Assembly: GCA_958295815.1 (NCBI GenBank)
Contig: OY282374.1
Span: forward strand, 2,500,856-2,564,855
From: Candidatus Poribacteria bacterium
Lineage (GTDB): Bacteria > Poribacteria > WGA-4E > WGA-3G
Reading direction: 5' to 3'
DNA length: 64,000 nucleotides
Shown here: positions 28,201 through 35,355 of the stretch, in pieces
How the letters are laid out: every line of letters starts with the position of its first letter
Numbering within the stretch: the first letter of the stretch is position 1
Position numbers and translations under genes: made by a program
The notes under the pieces: generated by a model
Databases searched by the model: none
Seen by the model: only the letters and a program-made list of their open reading frames with translations
Told to the model about the DNA's origin: nothing

Positions 28201-28366
28201 GCTCCTGTGTGAATGTTATAGTATTTCTGTCAAAGTGGTCAACGACGAGCTCATCAAGGAATGCTTGGAGGTGTGGAAACAGTGAGAGTTCAGGGGTAGC
28301 TGCGGAGGTAGTTCGGGTCTGGTCTATCCTCTCTAAATAACGATTACAATGTGTTTGGAAATTCAT
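25262..28366 (-). CDS. type ISP/IIG-like restriction-modification enzyme (fused nuclease, N6-adenine methylase, specificity domain)
   Basis: 1034 residues. Residues about 60-90 (RPDFIAMDGLLPLGYIEAER) resemble the PD-(D/E)xK nuclease core of type ISP enzymes, with no clear Lys at the last position. DRGVFYTPTEVISYIV and DPATGTGGFLLSVL (SAM motif I) mark the methylase, and LVILGNPPYPQDSA gives motif IV NPPY, typical of gamma N6-adenine methylases. The C-terminal part (YRPFDMRWTYYTGKSRGFHG, GVTSPVWQHTLVANQ) matches the type ISP target-recognition domain. Classical ISP enzymes such as LlaBIII are about 1,600 residues and carry a helicase, which is missing here, so this is a compact single-chain enzyme. 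It is flanked upstream by an 830-bp repeat-rich gap. Confidence 0.82.
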   Translation of the reverse strand: MNFQTHCNRYLERIDQTRTTSAATPELSLFPHLQAFLDELVVDHFDRNTITFTQEPKALDQIGRPDFIAMDGLLPLGYIEAERYGRDLNALTGHAKEQNERFIENLDNFILTNYVDFQLWRDGQLRATANVTDTPEGLERLLEQFLNAGHIQITSPEVLARHLARRTRELQTQIAITLTNENSNIYGMFTAFKETLLSTLTPADFADMYAQTLAYGLFAARYTLPNGTNFSRQTAAEALPRSNPFLRQLFYHVASPNLEQNVIYILDDIVMLLRNVRTEMLRTAFAEGNHLKDPVIQFYETFLAEYNPKLRFDRGVFYTPTEVISYIVRSVDSLLKTELNRPDGLADDDTIILDPATGTGGFLLSVLDHIRESVIQNYGTGEWSQYVNSDLVKRIFGFEILVASYTIAHLKLDLFLRAQGWRDDERLRIYFTNTLEQPEEMQPPLPFAEFISDEANAALSVKRDEPLLVILGNPPYPQDSANPSREGRKLTFIGELIEDYEPLDGQLLGIWDQKKPLQSDYVKFVRWAQWRIDKNGEGIVGYIVNNSFLEGLTFRKMRQFLMKSFNIVYLLNLHGNNRREEVSPDGKKDENVFDILQGVTILFCVRQRDNSADAKVYYADIWGLREEKYNILSETDVQTTEWSELQPKSPYFLFVPQVTRYNTEYENGWAISDIFAKSGTGIFTSRDKVTIQRTKTELRQVVTDFTQNSDTEVRQKYNLKDSQDWQVLLAQTDLCNNPDVERHLAPIYYRPFDMRWTYYTGKSRGFHGAPRPAFMPHLIAENIALCVHRGVTSPVWQHTLVANQMTEKSYVSNRSEPTAHVFPLYLYPNPEELGLSTERSLNFKPAFLSALSEALGLPQVDPFDLPEGVSPEEILAYIYAIMYSPTYRARYYEFLRYGFPRIPLPRDLEQFQTLAVLGQRLVDSHLLRDVSRSEVASTGRGTPALHRFEGEGDGVVARVRYVDRQIWINSTQYFTDVPVKVWEYEVGAYQVCEKWMKDRRGEALSRAELQQYRAILVAVAETLEVMDAIDEVLW

Positions 28367-28511
28367 ATTTTAATTGTGGTCGGTTTTATTCCGTTGATGA
28401 TGTAATGTGGAACTGTATATTTTACTAACGAGGGGCCAATATCATCCTGCATTATACATTCCTTATATCTTAGGTGCAAGACTTTTTGAGCATTTATGGT
28501 AGATTTCAGAA

Positions 28512-28632
28512 TTATAGTAAAGCCCATAATTACTTGGACATCAACGGAATGGCGGGGTTCCAAACCCCGCCAGCGAGGCATGGGTTCTTGTTCCGTAAAG
28601 TGTCAACATATTTTCAGGCTTTACCATAATTA
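28512..28632. mobile_element. MITE-like element with TATAGTAAAGCC / GGCTTTACCATA ends
   Basis: Inverted ends TATAGTAAAGCC and GGCTTTACCATA enclose about 120 bp, including the hairpin GGCGGGGTTCCAAACCCCGC. ATTACTTGGACA just inside the left end recurs at 53377, and in variant form at 46915; GTAATTATGGGCTTTACTAT recurs at 50699. It is non-coding. Confidence 0.5.
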
Positions 28633-28859
28633 GACATTAGCATTAGCGAGGTTAGGAGGGAAACACCCTATAAAAACACCTCGCCAGCAGTGGATAATTT
28701 TCATAGTTTTCATAGCAGAATAGGAAATATGAGGATTTGGTGAGTGGCTATAAACCTATGTGGTGACTGGGTTTTTGAGGTGTTGGTGTAGAATTTGTGT
28801 GAAAGGTGCTATGAAATTTGCTATGAAAATTTCATAGTGGATGCACTGAAAATGCCAGT

Positions 28860-28919
28860 GAACGCGCTACAGAACGCGCTACAGAACGCGCTATAGAACG
28901 CGCTATAGAACGCGCTAGT
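28860..28919. repeat. five 12-bp tandem repeats GAACGCGCTA(C/T)A
   Basis: Five perfect-length units: two GAACGCGCTACA, two GAACGCGCTATA and a last GAACGCGCTAGT. Each contains a GCGC centre. The repeats lie directly left of MITE copy 2. Confidence 0.9.
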
Positions 28920-28929
28920 ACTTATGCTA

Positions 28930-29165
28930 ATCCAAATTGCTACGTAAAGAGTTGTAGAAATTCAAGCACCATTTCTGCATAAAATCCGCATGTATTTTCA
29001 GTACACCTGTCGCCCCGCTGGGGCTTTTGGATTTTTGGATGACAGTTTCTACACACCTATCGCCCCGCTGGGGCTTTTGTCTACACGTAGCAAATCCTGA
29101 TAAGGCACTGGATGATATTATTCAATTGGAAATACCACTTTCTATTCCAAAGTAGCAACTTAGGT
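28930..29165. mobile_element. TA-flanked MITE, copy 2
   Basis: It begins ATCCAAATTGCTAC and ends GTAGCAACTTAGGT with TA outside each end. The interior has two copies of CACCT(G/A)TCGCCCCGCTGGGG about 50 bp apart, so it differs from copy 1, which has a GGGGTT hairpin. Confidence 0.6.
29003..29079. repeat. paired hairpins CACCTGTC/CACCTATC + GCCCCGCTGGGGC
   Basis: Two hairpins (GCCCC-GCT-GGGGC) about 50 bp apart. The first is preceded by CACCTGTC and the second by CACCTATC. The same ordered pair occurs at 32751-32822, pointing to a two-part mobile unit. Confidence 0.75.
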
Positions 29166-29195
29166 TATGCTAATAAAAGTGCCTAAAAGTAGTAG

Positions 29196-29309
29196 TTCAC
29201 ATCTGCACATAACTTTCGCGGGGCACATCCAAATCAACGAGAACTTCCCGACCGACCTTCAGAAACTTACCGTTCAACATCACGAATCGGACATCAGCAT
29301 CAGACGCAC
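29196..29309 (-). pseudogene. 3'-end fragment of a heparinase-like gene
   Basis: The 114 bp match the end of the heparinase-like gene at 30499-30612 with about 94% identity. In the same frame they encode ASDADVRFVMLNGKFLKVGR, then EVLVDLDVPRESYVQM and a TGA. The rest of the gene is missing. Together with the intact 3' end it forms direct repeats around the HNH-WYL gene. Confidence 0.85.
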
Positions 29310-29351
29310 ATTTATAGTGAATTACTGGCGCGGACGCAGACTTCACCCGGT

Positions 29352-29374
29352 TGGTGAGGTATCCTAACCTCGCC
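29352..29374. repeat. hairpin GGTGAGGT-ATCCT-AACCTCGCC
   Basis: Imperfect copy of the GGCGAGGTT/AACCTCGCC family, between the heparinase fragment and the HNH-WYL gene. Confidence 0.5.
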
Positions 29375-29498
29375 AATCTTCCAATAAATCAATAAAACAA
29401 TCTCATTGACAATTACAAATCTATATGGTATCTTTACGTCCAATAAAGCAGTTCTCCAGTTTTCTTTGCAAACCGCGACTAAGTAGGGAAAACACAAA

Positions 29499-30260
29499 AT
29501 GCCTTATTGTACCGTGTGTAAGATAGAAACAGAATTTGAATACGATATAGCACTTTCCAACGGTGACTACATCCATTATTCGTGTATAATCACGTTGCAA
29601 ATGCGAAAACATGAGATTGAAACTGTACTGCAGAAACAGAAACCACAACTCATTTTGTCTCTCTTTGCGCCAACTGAGGTAGCAGAACAAAATGTGATGC
29701 CAGCGTCTGAGATTGAAGATTTACGTGCTAAACTCGCGAAGTTAAAATCCGTTTTAACCGCAGTCTATGACCAACTGCCGTGTTGGCCCCCAGATTGGGA
29801 TGAACGGAAACGACAAGTCATCCGGCAGAACGGTTCGGTCTGTTCACATTGTAAAAGAGAAAAGGATGTCTATTTACTGCACGATATTACCGTATTTGAA
29901 GGAGGGACAAACGAGTTAGATAACCTGGTACTGATCTGTGCAGCATGTCATGCGAGTATGTACCGAGAAGGCGATATTTTCAGGACTATTACGCCAAATC
30001 CATCACAATCAGAGTTCAAAGAGCAAGTCGCAGAAATCCAATCGGCGATTAACAACCATCAAAAAATTATGTTTGACTATAAGAAACCAAGTGATAGAAG
30101 GTGGACGACGCGCGTAGTTGTTCCAGACCGACTTCTGAATATTCCAAACAGCCGAGAGTCCGGTGAAACGTTATGCGTAGAGGGATTTTGCGAGTTACGA
30201 CAGGATACCCGGGTATTTTCACTGGATAGAATGAAAGAATTAGAGGTAATTGAGGATTAA
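29499..30260 (+). CDS. HNH nuclease - WYL domain fusion with N-terminal zinc finger
   Basis: 253 residues in three parts. Residues 4-29 form a C-x2-C-x18-H-x2-C putative zinc finger. After a helical linker (35-95), residues 111-151 are an HNH nuclease: CSHC (C115, C118), LHDI (H128, D129), N142 in DNLVLICAACH, with C147, C150 and H151. Residues 180-253 resemble a WYL domain: IQSAINNHQKIMFDYKK, VVVPDRLLNI, LCVEGFCELRQDTRVFSLDR. WYL domains bind ligands or nucleic acid and are common in regulators of phage-defence loci. The usual N-terminal HTH is replaced by a nuclease here. The gene stands alone between two copies of the heparinase 3' end. A role as a regulated DNA-cutting effector is inference. 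Confidence 0.78.
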   Translation: MPYCTVCKIETEFEYDIALSNGDYIHYSCIITLQMRKHEIETVLQKQKPQLILSLFAPTEVAEQNVMPASEIEDLRAKLAKLKSVLTAVYDQLPCWPPDWDERKRQVIRQNGSVCSHCKREKDVYLLHDITVFEGGTNELDNLVLICAACHASMYREGDIFRTITPNPSQSEFKEQVAEIQSAINNHQKIMFDYKKPSDRRWTTRVVVPDRLLNIPNSRESGETLCVEGFCELRQDTRVFSLDRMKELEVIED

Positions 30261-30471
30261 TCGGGGAATTCGGGGTTACAAACCCCTCCCACAGGGGTTA
30301 TAAGTTATTGGTTATAAGTTATAAGTTAAGAGTGGGGAAATGTAAGTTAACAGGGAAAGAGAGGGATTCGGGGTTTCAAACCCCTCCCACAATACAAAGT
30401 CCTCCCACAATCAGAATATCACTTCAAACGCTTTGTTGAAACGTTCAAAATGTGTTAGTAGCAACTTGGAT
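30260..30471. repeat. composite repeat: two GGAG-type hairpins, microsatellite and right half of the TA MITE
   Basis: It contains GGGGTTACAAACCCCTCCCA at 30272, a GGTTATAAGTTA microsatellite (30297-30329), GGGGTTTCAAACCCCTCCCA at 30370, then CGCTTTGTTGAAACGTT and GTAGCAACTTGGAT followed by TA, the right end of the ACCCAAGTTGC MITE. A matching left end was not found. No gene. Confidence 0.65.
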
Positions 30472-30499
30472 TAATGTAAGTTTCTCCGCTTCCCCATTT

Positions 30500-32635
30500 T
30501 CACATCTGCACATAACTTTCGCGCGGTACATCCAAATCAACAAGAACATCCCGACCGACCTTCAGAAACTTACCGTTCAACATCACAAATCGGACATCAT
30601 CATCAGACGCACTCTGCCGTAAGAACAGATATTCGCCGATAAACGTAATATCCGCAACAGACATCTCCGCCAAACCGTCGTCAGAGATGAGGAACGTGTC
30701 TGTCGCGTCGGGCAACTGAAGCGTAAAGCCTGTCCCCAAGACATCCGCATCCGTACGTACTGGAAGATCAGAAATAGTCGGATGTGTTTCGATCCCAGGT
30801 CGTATCGGAAATAGGAGCGTGTTCAGCACCGATGGCGATTCCCTATTGCTCTGATAGATAACAGTATCACCATCCAACGCCACCGTGAGATCTGTCGTCC
30901 CTGTCGCACCGATGAAAAGATTGCTCCGATGCGGTTCCTGTGTCCATGCATAGCCTGCATCAGCCGAGACGTGGAGCGTTGCCCCGCTACCGAAACGGAA
31001 AACCTGTTTCAAGGTCTGTGCCTCTCCACCAAGAACAAGATCATGCAAAACAAAATATTCGCCCTTGAGATAGAATATAGCGCGTTTGTGGTGAATATCC
31101 GAGACTTGTTGGTCTCCAGACACTGACGTTAGCACACGCCATTTTTCGAGCCAATCAAATACCGGTGTCGTTATCCAGTGCGTATCAACTGTATCTGACA
31201 CTAACGGTGTAGTGTCAAGTAGACATACCGATCCTGTTGTCAACTGTCGCCCGTGTGCGTAGAGCGAGAGATATGATGTATCAGTATCGTTAGTTTCTTG
31301 CTGCGGATCAGCATCAAAAAATAGATATTGGGCATCGAGATCCCAACTATCCCGCATCACATAACAACCCGTCTCAGGGAAATCGAAAGAGGTGGCATCG
31401 GGATACGGAAAATCTTCACGCTGAAAACCGCTATTAACAATAGTACAAAGTTCAAGCACATCGAAATTCGGGGCAGGGAGCGGACCCAACGGAGGAAACG
31501 AATAATCAGGTCGGCTTAAATGGATACACGTCTCTACCAATTTTTCGAGTGATGTTTGCAACGCTTCAGTTTCTGTATCAGACTGGAAACGGAGGAACCT
31601 GACGAAATCCGCGATTGCCTCAATTTGCGCTCGGAGCGTCCGATCCTTGTGGAAACCGTCAGAATGAAAGAACGCCTCGACTATCCATTGATAGCGACGT
31701 CTCACCAACTTATTAAGTTGTTCACTGGCATGAAATTCGGGAAGTAGGTGTGCGGCGATACCCATTTCTGTAGTTGTACTGATAGCAGGGGTAGGATGGA
31801 TAGACAGTCGGAGCAGGCACTCAAGATAGGTTTTGGCAGTGGCATACGTATCGGATCGCTCTGATATAGGCACGGCTTTATCGGCAATCAGCGTGTCTAA
31901 AAACGCTCGCCGAAAGATCGTGTATTCAGATTTAGCGGCAGATATATCGTCTGCCAACACTGCGGCTTTCACGGCTTCCATTCCGGGAAAATCCAAGTTG
32001 AGCGAATCAAAAAGGGCATGATCGCTTAGGGGTAATGTGTATCGGTTTTGAGATGTGAGATTGTGTCCGAGAACGGTGTTATAGGCGGTAACCGCATTCT
32101 CTAAAATAGCGAGATTGTATTCATCCGCAAGCGAGAAAGCGACATCAAGGGGTAACGTAAGGTGAGAATCCGTTGGGGAAGGAGCGACCTCCGCAATGAC
32201 AGCCGCAACCCGTCCGAAGCCAGCGAGTCGCCAGAGTTCGGATTGTGGCAACGCAGCACATACAGCCCCAGCTAATGCCAACGCGCTTCCGGCTTCAAGC
32301 CTTTGACGCTGTTCACCATCTGGATAGGCGTAGAGATATTCGGCATGCTCTAACAGAATCCGGGCAAGTTCTGGATATCCAGCATCCAGAAGCGGTTCAT
32401 GTGCAGCGACAGCAACTCCCTCAACAATGCGCGCCGCAACCGATTCCAGCCTCCATACGGGGTTTTGCGGTGAGAACACAACCGGTGTCGGGTTCATTTC
32501 CGCGAAGGTGTAAAGTTCCTCAAAATCGGCGATCGGTTCGAGTTGTTCGATGACAGGCAGATTCTGTTTCGCAAGTTCCTCAGCGAGTAGCTGGATCTGC
32601 TCAGCTCGGAGTGTTGTCCATTCCTCAAGCGACAT
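30500..32635 (-). CDS. heparinase II/III-like protein, divergent active site
   Basis: 711 residues without signal peptide. The N-terminal two-thirds are helical (alpha-toroid pattern) and the C-terminal part is a beta-sandwich beginning near FPETGCYVMRDSWDLDAQYL, FFDADPQ, followed by LYAHGRQLTTGSVC, as in heparinase II/III family polysaccharide lyases. In active members a HGH/HxxD stretch follows the FDAGP-like strand. Here it reads QQETNDTDTSYLSLYAHGR, with no His before it, so the lyase activity is doubtful or altered. Possible roles are uronic-acid polysaccharide degradation or binding. A copy of its last 114 bp lies 1.3 kb downstream at 29196. Confidence 0.75.
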   Translation of the reverse strand: MSLEEWTTLRAEQIQLLAEELAKQNLPVIEQLEPIADFEELYTFAEMNPTPVVFSPQNPVWRLESVAARIVEGVAVAAHEPLLDAGYPELARILLEHAEYLYAYPDGEQRQRLEAGSALALAGAVCAALPQSELWRLAGFGRVAAVIAEVAPSPTDSHLTLPLDVAFSLADEYNLAILENAVTAYNTVLGHNLTSQNRYTLPLSDHALFDSLNLDFPGMEAVKAAVLADDISAAKSEYTIFRRAFLDTLIADKAVPISERSDTYATAKTYLECLLRLSIHPTPAISTTTEMGIAAHLLPEFHASEQLNKLVRRRYQWIVEAFFHSDGFHKDRTLRAQIEAIADFVRFLRFQSDTETEALQTSLEKLVETCIHLSRPDYSFPPLGPLPAPNFDVLELCTIVNSGFQREDFPYPDATSFDFPETGCYVMRDSWDLDAQYLFFDADPQQETNDTDTSYLSLYAHGRQLTTGSVCLLDTTPLVSDTVDTHWITTPVFDWLEKWRVLTSVSGDQQVSDIHHKRAIFYLKGEYFVLHDLVLGGEAQTLKQVFRFGSGATLHVSADAGYAWTQEPHRSNLFIGATGTTDLTVALDGDTVIYQSNRESPSVLNTLLFPIRPGIETHPTISDLPVRTDADVLGTGFTLQLPDATDTFLISDDGLAEMSVADITFIGEYLFLRQSASDDDVRFVMLNGKFLKVGRDVLVDLDVPRESYVQM

Positions 32636-32750
32636 ATCACTATCCCTTCCAAACGAATGATTCAGGGCATGATAGCAGCACCGAAAGGATTTGTCAAGTA
32701 TGCCAGATAACTTTTGAATCCTAAACCTTTGATTCAGATCTGATCTCCTA

Positions 32751-32822
32751 CACCTGTCACCCCGCTGGGGCTATAGTTGTGTGGTGTGCGTTTTTCTATA
32801 CACCTATCGCCCCTCTGGGGCT
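32751..32822. repeat. paired hairpins CACCTGTC/CACCTATC + CCCCGCTGGGG, second locus
   Basis: Same ordered pair as at 29003, with CCCCGCTGGGG and CCCCTCTGGGG stems. Confidence 0.75.
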
Positions 32823-32962
32823 AAGGACATCCTTGTTTCACCATGAACCCAATATCCGCGAAATCTGCTAAATCCGTGAGAATCCGCGATTCAGCGAACA
32901 CTGCTGACCGCTTACCCCTATCCCTCCCAAAACCCATAACTCACAACCCATAACCCGAAAAA

Positions 32963-33001
32963 AAATAGGGAGACCGGTAAAACCGATCCCCCTTTTGCGA
33001 T
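32963..33001 (-). terminator. rho-independent terminator of the STAS gene
   Basis: On the minus strand GGGGGATCGG-TTTTA-CCGGTCTCCC is followed by TATTTTTTTT, 20 bp after the STAS stop codon: a strong GC stem with a U-tract. Confidence 0.85.
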
Positions 33002-33019
33002 TCAATTTGACTTTAGACT

Positions 33020-33361
33020 TTAGGCGGATAGTGCCATAACCGCAGCGTCCTCGTCGTCGAAATGCTCAAACATATTGACTACCCGACTCAGAACAATTAG
33101 GTTCTTGATGTGTCTTCCGACATTAATGGCAGCCACGCGACCGTCCTTTCGCGTCGCAGCGGCATGTGCTTCCATTAAGGTCCCAAGTCCTGAACTATCA
33201 ATCATGCTGACATTCTTGAAATTGATGAGGATACGAGGGACTTCGGTAGACTCTATCTGTGGCAAAATCGTTTCCCGTAATTCTGTTACGGAGTGTCCGA
33301 CGATCTTTCCACTGGGTTCCAAAATCGAAATGCCTTTATGCTGGCGAATTTGGGTTGTCAT
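33020..33361 (-). CDS. STAS-domain anti-anti-sigma factor
   Basis: 113 residues of SpoIIAA/RsbV type. ILEPSGKIVG near the start, ILINFKNVSMIDSSGLGTLM carries the phosphorylatable Ser of the DSSGLG motif, and the helix after it is followed by VGRHIKNLIVLSRVVNMF. Such proteins bind and sequester serine-kinase anti-sigma factors when dephosphorylated. No kinase or sigma factor gene is adjacent, so the partner is elsewhere. AAAGGAG lies 7 bases before the ATG, and a strong terminator follows; the gene appears monocistronic. Confidence 0.9.
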   Translation of the reverse strand: MTTQIRQHKGISILEPSGKIVGHSVTELRETILPQIESTEVPRILINFKNVSMIDSSGLGTLMEAHAAATRKDGRVAAINVGRHIKNLIVLSRVVNMFEHFDDEDAAVMALSA

Positions 33362-33540
33362 TTTTTGCTCCTTTTGTTTTTTACGAAAACTCTTGTGAAT
33401 TTTAACTATTTACCATTTTAATTTCTAAACGTTTAATTTAAGTATTCGTTTACTTAGTCCGATAATATGTAAAAAAGTTCGTTTTTTTATCTGATTCTGA
33501 TACAGGTTCGACCTAACACTTTACAATAAAACGTGAGTAT

Positions 33541-33633
33541 GTTACGGAGAACCCACGGAGTGGGTCTACTACGACTGTTACGGCACACGGAGTGTGCCTA
33601 CTACTTTTAACACGGAGTGCCTACTACTTTTAA
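33541..33633. repeat. GTAG-type REP-like array 6 (three units)
   Basis: A degenerate unit (ACGGAGAACCCACGGAGTGGGTC), a perfect GGCACACGGAGTGTGCC unit and a truncated unit (CACGGAGTGCC), each ending TACTAC. The degenerate ACGGAGAACCCACGGAG type also occurs at the start of array 4. Confidence 0.8.
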
Positions 33634-34021
33634 CGCAGATGGGCAACACCATTGGAACGTAGCAAGTTTCGTGCCAAGACATTTAATTAACCCGTGTTCA
33701 GATAAGACCTTCAAATTTTAAATACATTTTTCACGACACGTCTCCAAAACACAGACACGCACTGGGTTTATTGGATAAAGCAACAACGCTCATCTTTCCC
33801 TATAACAACTGTTCTGTCTGGTCCCACAAACGCGCAAAAATTGCAGGTGGCCATCAAAAATTGCCAATTGAGCGATATACGCATTACAACAATCCATGTA
33901 GGAGGGAACTTCGATTCCCGACTTTAGATGTGAAGATTAACTATGAACGGTTCCCGAACAAGTTCGGGCGTCCATCCACCAATTGTTGGAAAATTAAATG
34001 CCTCTATGCCCCAAAAATAAT

Positions 34022-34050
34022 TTGACACATTCAACGCGTTATGTGATAAT
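34022..34050 (+). promoter_or_regulatory. sigma-70 promoter of the VOC gene
   Basis: TTGACA (34022-34027), 17-bp spacer, GATAAT (34045-34050), 73 bp before the VOC ATG. Confidence 0.75.
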
Positions 34051-34076
34051 AGCATATCTTTATCACGTTTTCACAC

Positions 34077-34095
34077 GCGCGCTGATTAGGCGCGC
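34077..34095 (+). promoter_or_regulatory. leader hairpin GCGCGC-TGATTAG-GCGCGC
   Basis: The perfect 6-bp GC stem lies in the VOC 5' leader, between promoter and ribosome-binding site, followed by TTCTTCT. It could stabilise the leader or act as a weak attenuator. Confidence 0.5.
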
Positions 34096-34122
34096 TTCTT
34101 CTAAGGAAAGGAAATTTTAACT

Positions 34123-34494
34123 ATGGCAGTTACATTTCACCACGTCCATCTTCGGTGCGAGGATTTGGACGGTGCAGTTAGTTATTATGAAAAGATGTTT
34201 GACGGAGAAGTCACAGAAGTTGTTGAGGTCCGCGGGTTAAAGATTGTCCGCATGGATATCGGCGGCGAACGGATCTTCCTCTCACCTAAATTAGGGGATA
34301 TGGAAGTAGAGGACACCAGCGGCAATCCGCGTTGGGGGGTCTACCAACTCGCATTCACCGTAGAAGACCTGGACGCAACCGTCGCTGAACTGCAGGCGAA
34401 AGGCGCAGAACTCGAAGATCTGAAACCGCAAGGTCTCATGATGGCGTTCTTCAAGGGACCCGATAACGTTCAGATCGAACTCATTGAGATGTAA
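34123..34494 (+). CDS. VOC-family protein (glyoxalase/bleomycin resistance fold)
   Basis: 123 residues, the size of one VOC domain (two beta-alpha-beta3 modules). FHHVHLRCEDLDGAVSYYEK is the typical start, with a metal-ligand His near residues 7-9. VYQLAFTVEDLDATVAELQA begins the second module, and VQIELIEM supplies the usual C-terminal Glu ligand. Substrate unknown; such proteins include lactoylglutathione lyase, methylmalonyl-CoA epimerase and dioxygenases. AAGGAAAGG precedes the ATG. It has its own promoter and a leader hairpin. Confidence 0.85.
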   Translation: MAVTFHHVHLRCEDLDGAVSYYEKMFDGEVTEVVEVRGLKIVRMDIGGERIFLSPKLGDMEVEDTSGNPRWGVYQLAFTVEDLDATVAELQAKGAELEDLKPQGLMMAFFKGPDNVQIELIEM

Positions 34495-34627
34495 TCGTTC
34501 GCAGAAATCACTACCTCGCACTGAAGGCTTCTGTTAGGGAGGTCCCCATGCTTCGCTATTTCAGATGAAGAAATTGTTGAGCAAGGTCCCTGTGGCTTGC
34601 TACTGAACGTTTGGCGAGGATATCAAT

Positions 34628-35308
34628 ATGAAATTCAGCGAACTCTTCTATACAATTCAGGGGGAAGGACAACTTATCGGAGTCCCCTCTGTTTTCTTCC
34701 GAACGAGTTATTGCAATCTGAGATGTGTTTGGTGTGATACACCTTACACATCTTGGACCCCCGAAAATCGGGATATTTCTGTCACCGAAAGCGTCGCTGC
34801 TATTTCAGAATACGGGTGTAAACACGTCGTCATCACCGGTGGCGAACCGTTTATTCAGACCAAAGAATTGATCCAACTTTGCGAGGTGTTGGATAAACTG
34901 GGACACCACATCACAATTGAAACGAATGCGACGATCTTCGCGGAAGTTGCGGCGCATCTTATCTCCATGAGTCCAAAATTACGCAATTCCAATCCACCGA
35001 CAGATAATCGCTTCTTCAAACGTCACGAACGCGAACGCATCCGTCCCGACGTTATCCGCAAATTTTTAGATACATATCCGTGCCAAGTGAAGTTTGTTGT
35101 GGATACACCTGAAGATTTAGCAGAGATCCAAGCGTTACAGACAGACATCGGTATCCCTTCAGAGACAATTCTGTTGATGCCACAAGGCGTAACACCTGCC
35201 GTGCTACAGCAGAAACAAGAGTGGTTGGTTGAACTTTGTAAAGAGAACGGATATCGCTATTCCCCTCGTACACATGTGGATATATGGGGCGATAAACGAG
35301 GCGTCTGA
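34628..35308 (+). CDS. queE: 7-carboxy-7-deazaguanine synthase (radical SAM)
   Basis: 226 residues. FSELFYTIQGEGQLIGVPSV is the QueE signature start. SYCNLRCVWCDTPYTSW gives the radical-SAM CX3CX2C at C29, C33 and C36, and VITGGEPF is the SAM-binding GGE motif. QueE converts 6-carboxy-tetrahydropterin to CDG in queuosine/7-deazaguanine synthesis. Other que genes are not in the window. The C-terminus YRYSPRTHVDIWGDKRGV is typical. A 47-bp gap separates it from the amidohydrolase; cotranscription is possible. Confidence 0.93.
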   Translation: MKFSELFYTIQGEGQLIGVPSVFFRTSYCNLRCVWCDTPYTSWTPENRDISVTESVAAISEYGCKHVVITGGEPFIQTKELIQLCEVLDKLGHHITIETNATIFAEVAAHLISMSPKLRNSNPPTDNRFFKRHERERIRPDVIRKFLDTYPCQVKFVVDTPEDLAEIQALQTDIGIPSETILLMPQGVTPAVLQQKQEWLVELCKENGYRYSPRTHVDIWGDKRGV

Positions 35309-35355
35309 ATACCCTTCCGTTGTAGAGGACACTGTAAATCAATCGAGGAACGGAC

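Larger units (their letters stand above)
28367..29195. other. 830-bp repeat-rich gap upstream of the restriction-modification gene
   Basis: No credible gene. The stretch contains a MITE-like element with a GGCGGGGTT hairpin, a second hairpin (28635-28680), CTATGAAA/TTTCATAG short repeats (28695-28850), the 12-bp tandem repeat, and a TA-flanked MITE carrying a paired GCCCCGCTGGGGC hairpin; the main ones are listed separately. Confidence 0.7.
32636..33019. other. gap between heparinase-like and STAS genes
   Basis: No gene. It holds the paired GCCCCGCTGGGGC hairpins, an AACCCATAACTCAC microsatellite (32933-32960) and the STAS terminator. Confidence 0.7.
33362..34122. other. divergent 760-bp gap between STAS and VOC genes
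   Basis: No credible gene. It contains REP array 6, a GGAG-type hairpin variant (33901-33919), a CCCGAAC-AA-GTTCGGG hairpin (33955) and the VOC promoter. An 84-codon ORF at 33771-34025 runs through the hairpins and has no recognisable protein features. Confidence 0.7.

Noticed and set aside
28551-28571. tRNA T-arm (GGGGTTCCAAACCCC)
   Set aside because: No acceptor, D or anticodon arms at the right spacing; the sequence is one of the hairpin repeats.
28363-28581. 72-residue minus-strand ORF before the restriction-modification gene
   Set aside because: It covers a MITE-like element and starts inside the GGCGGGG hairpin (MPRWRGLEPRH is translated repeat).
33505-33525. tRNA-like GGTTCGACC
   Set aside because: Isolated T-loop-like string in an AT-rich gap; no cloverleaf can be built around it.
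33771-34025. 84-residue ORF upstream of the VOC gene
   Set aside because: It crosses two hairpin repeats, has no ribosome-binding site and reads as low-quality sequence.
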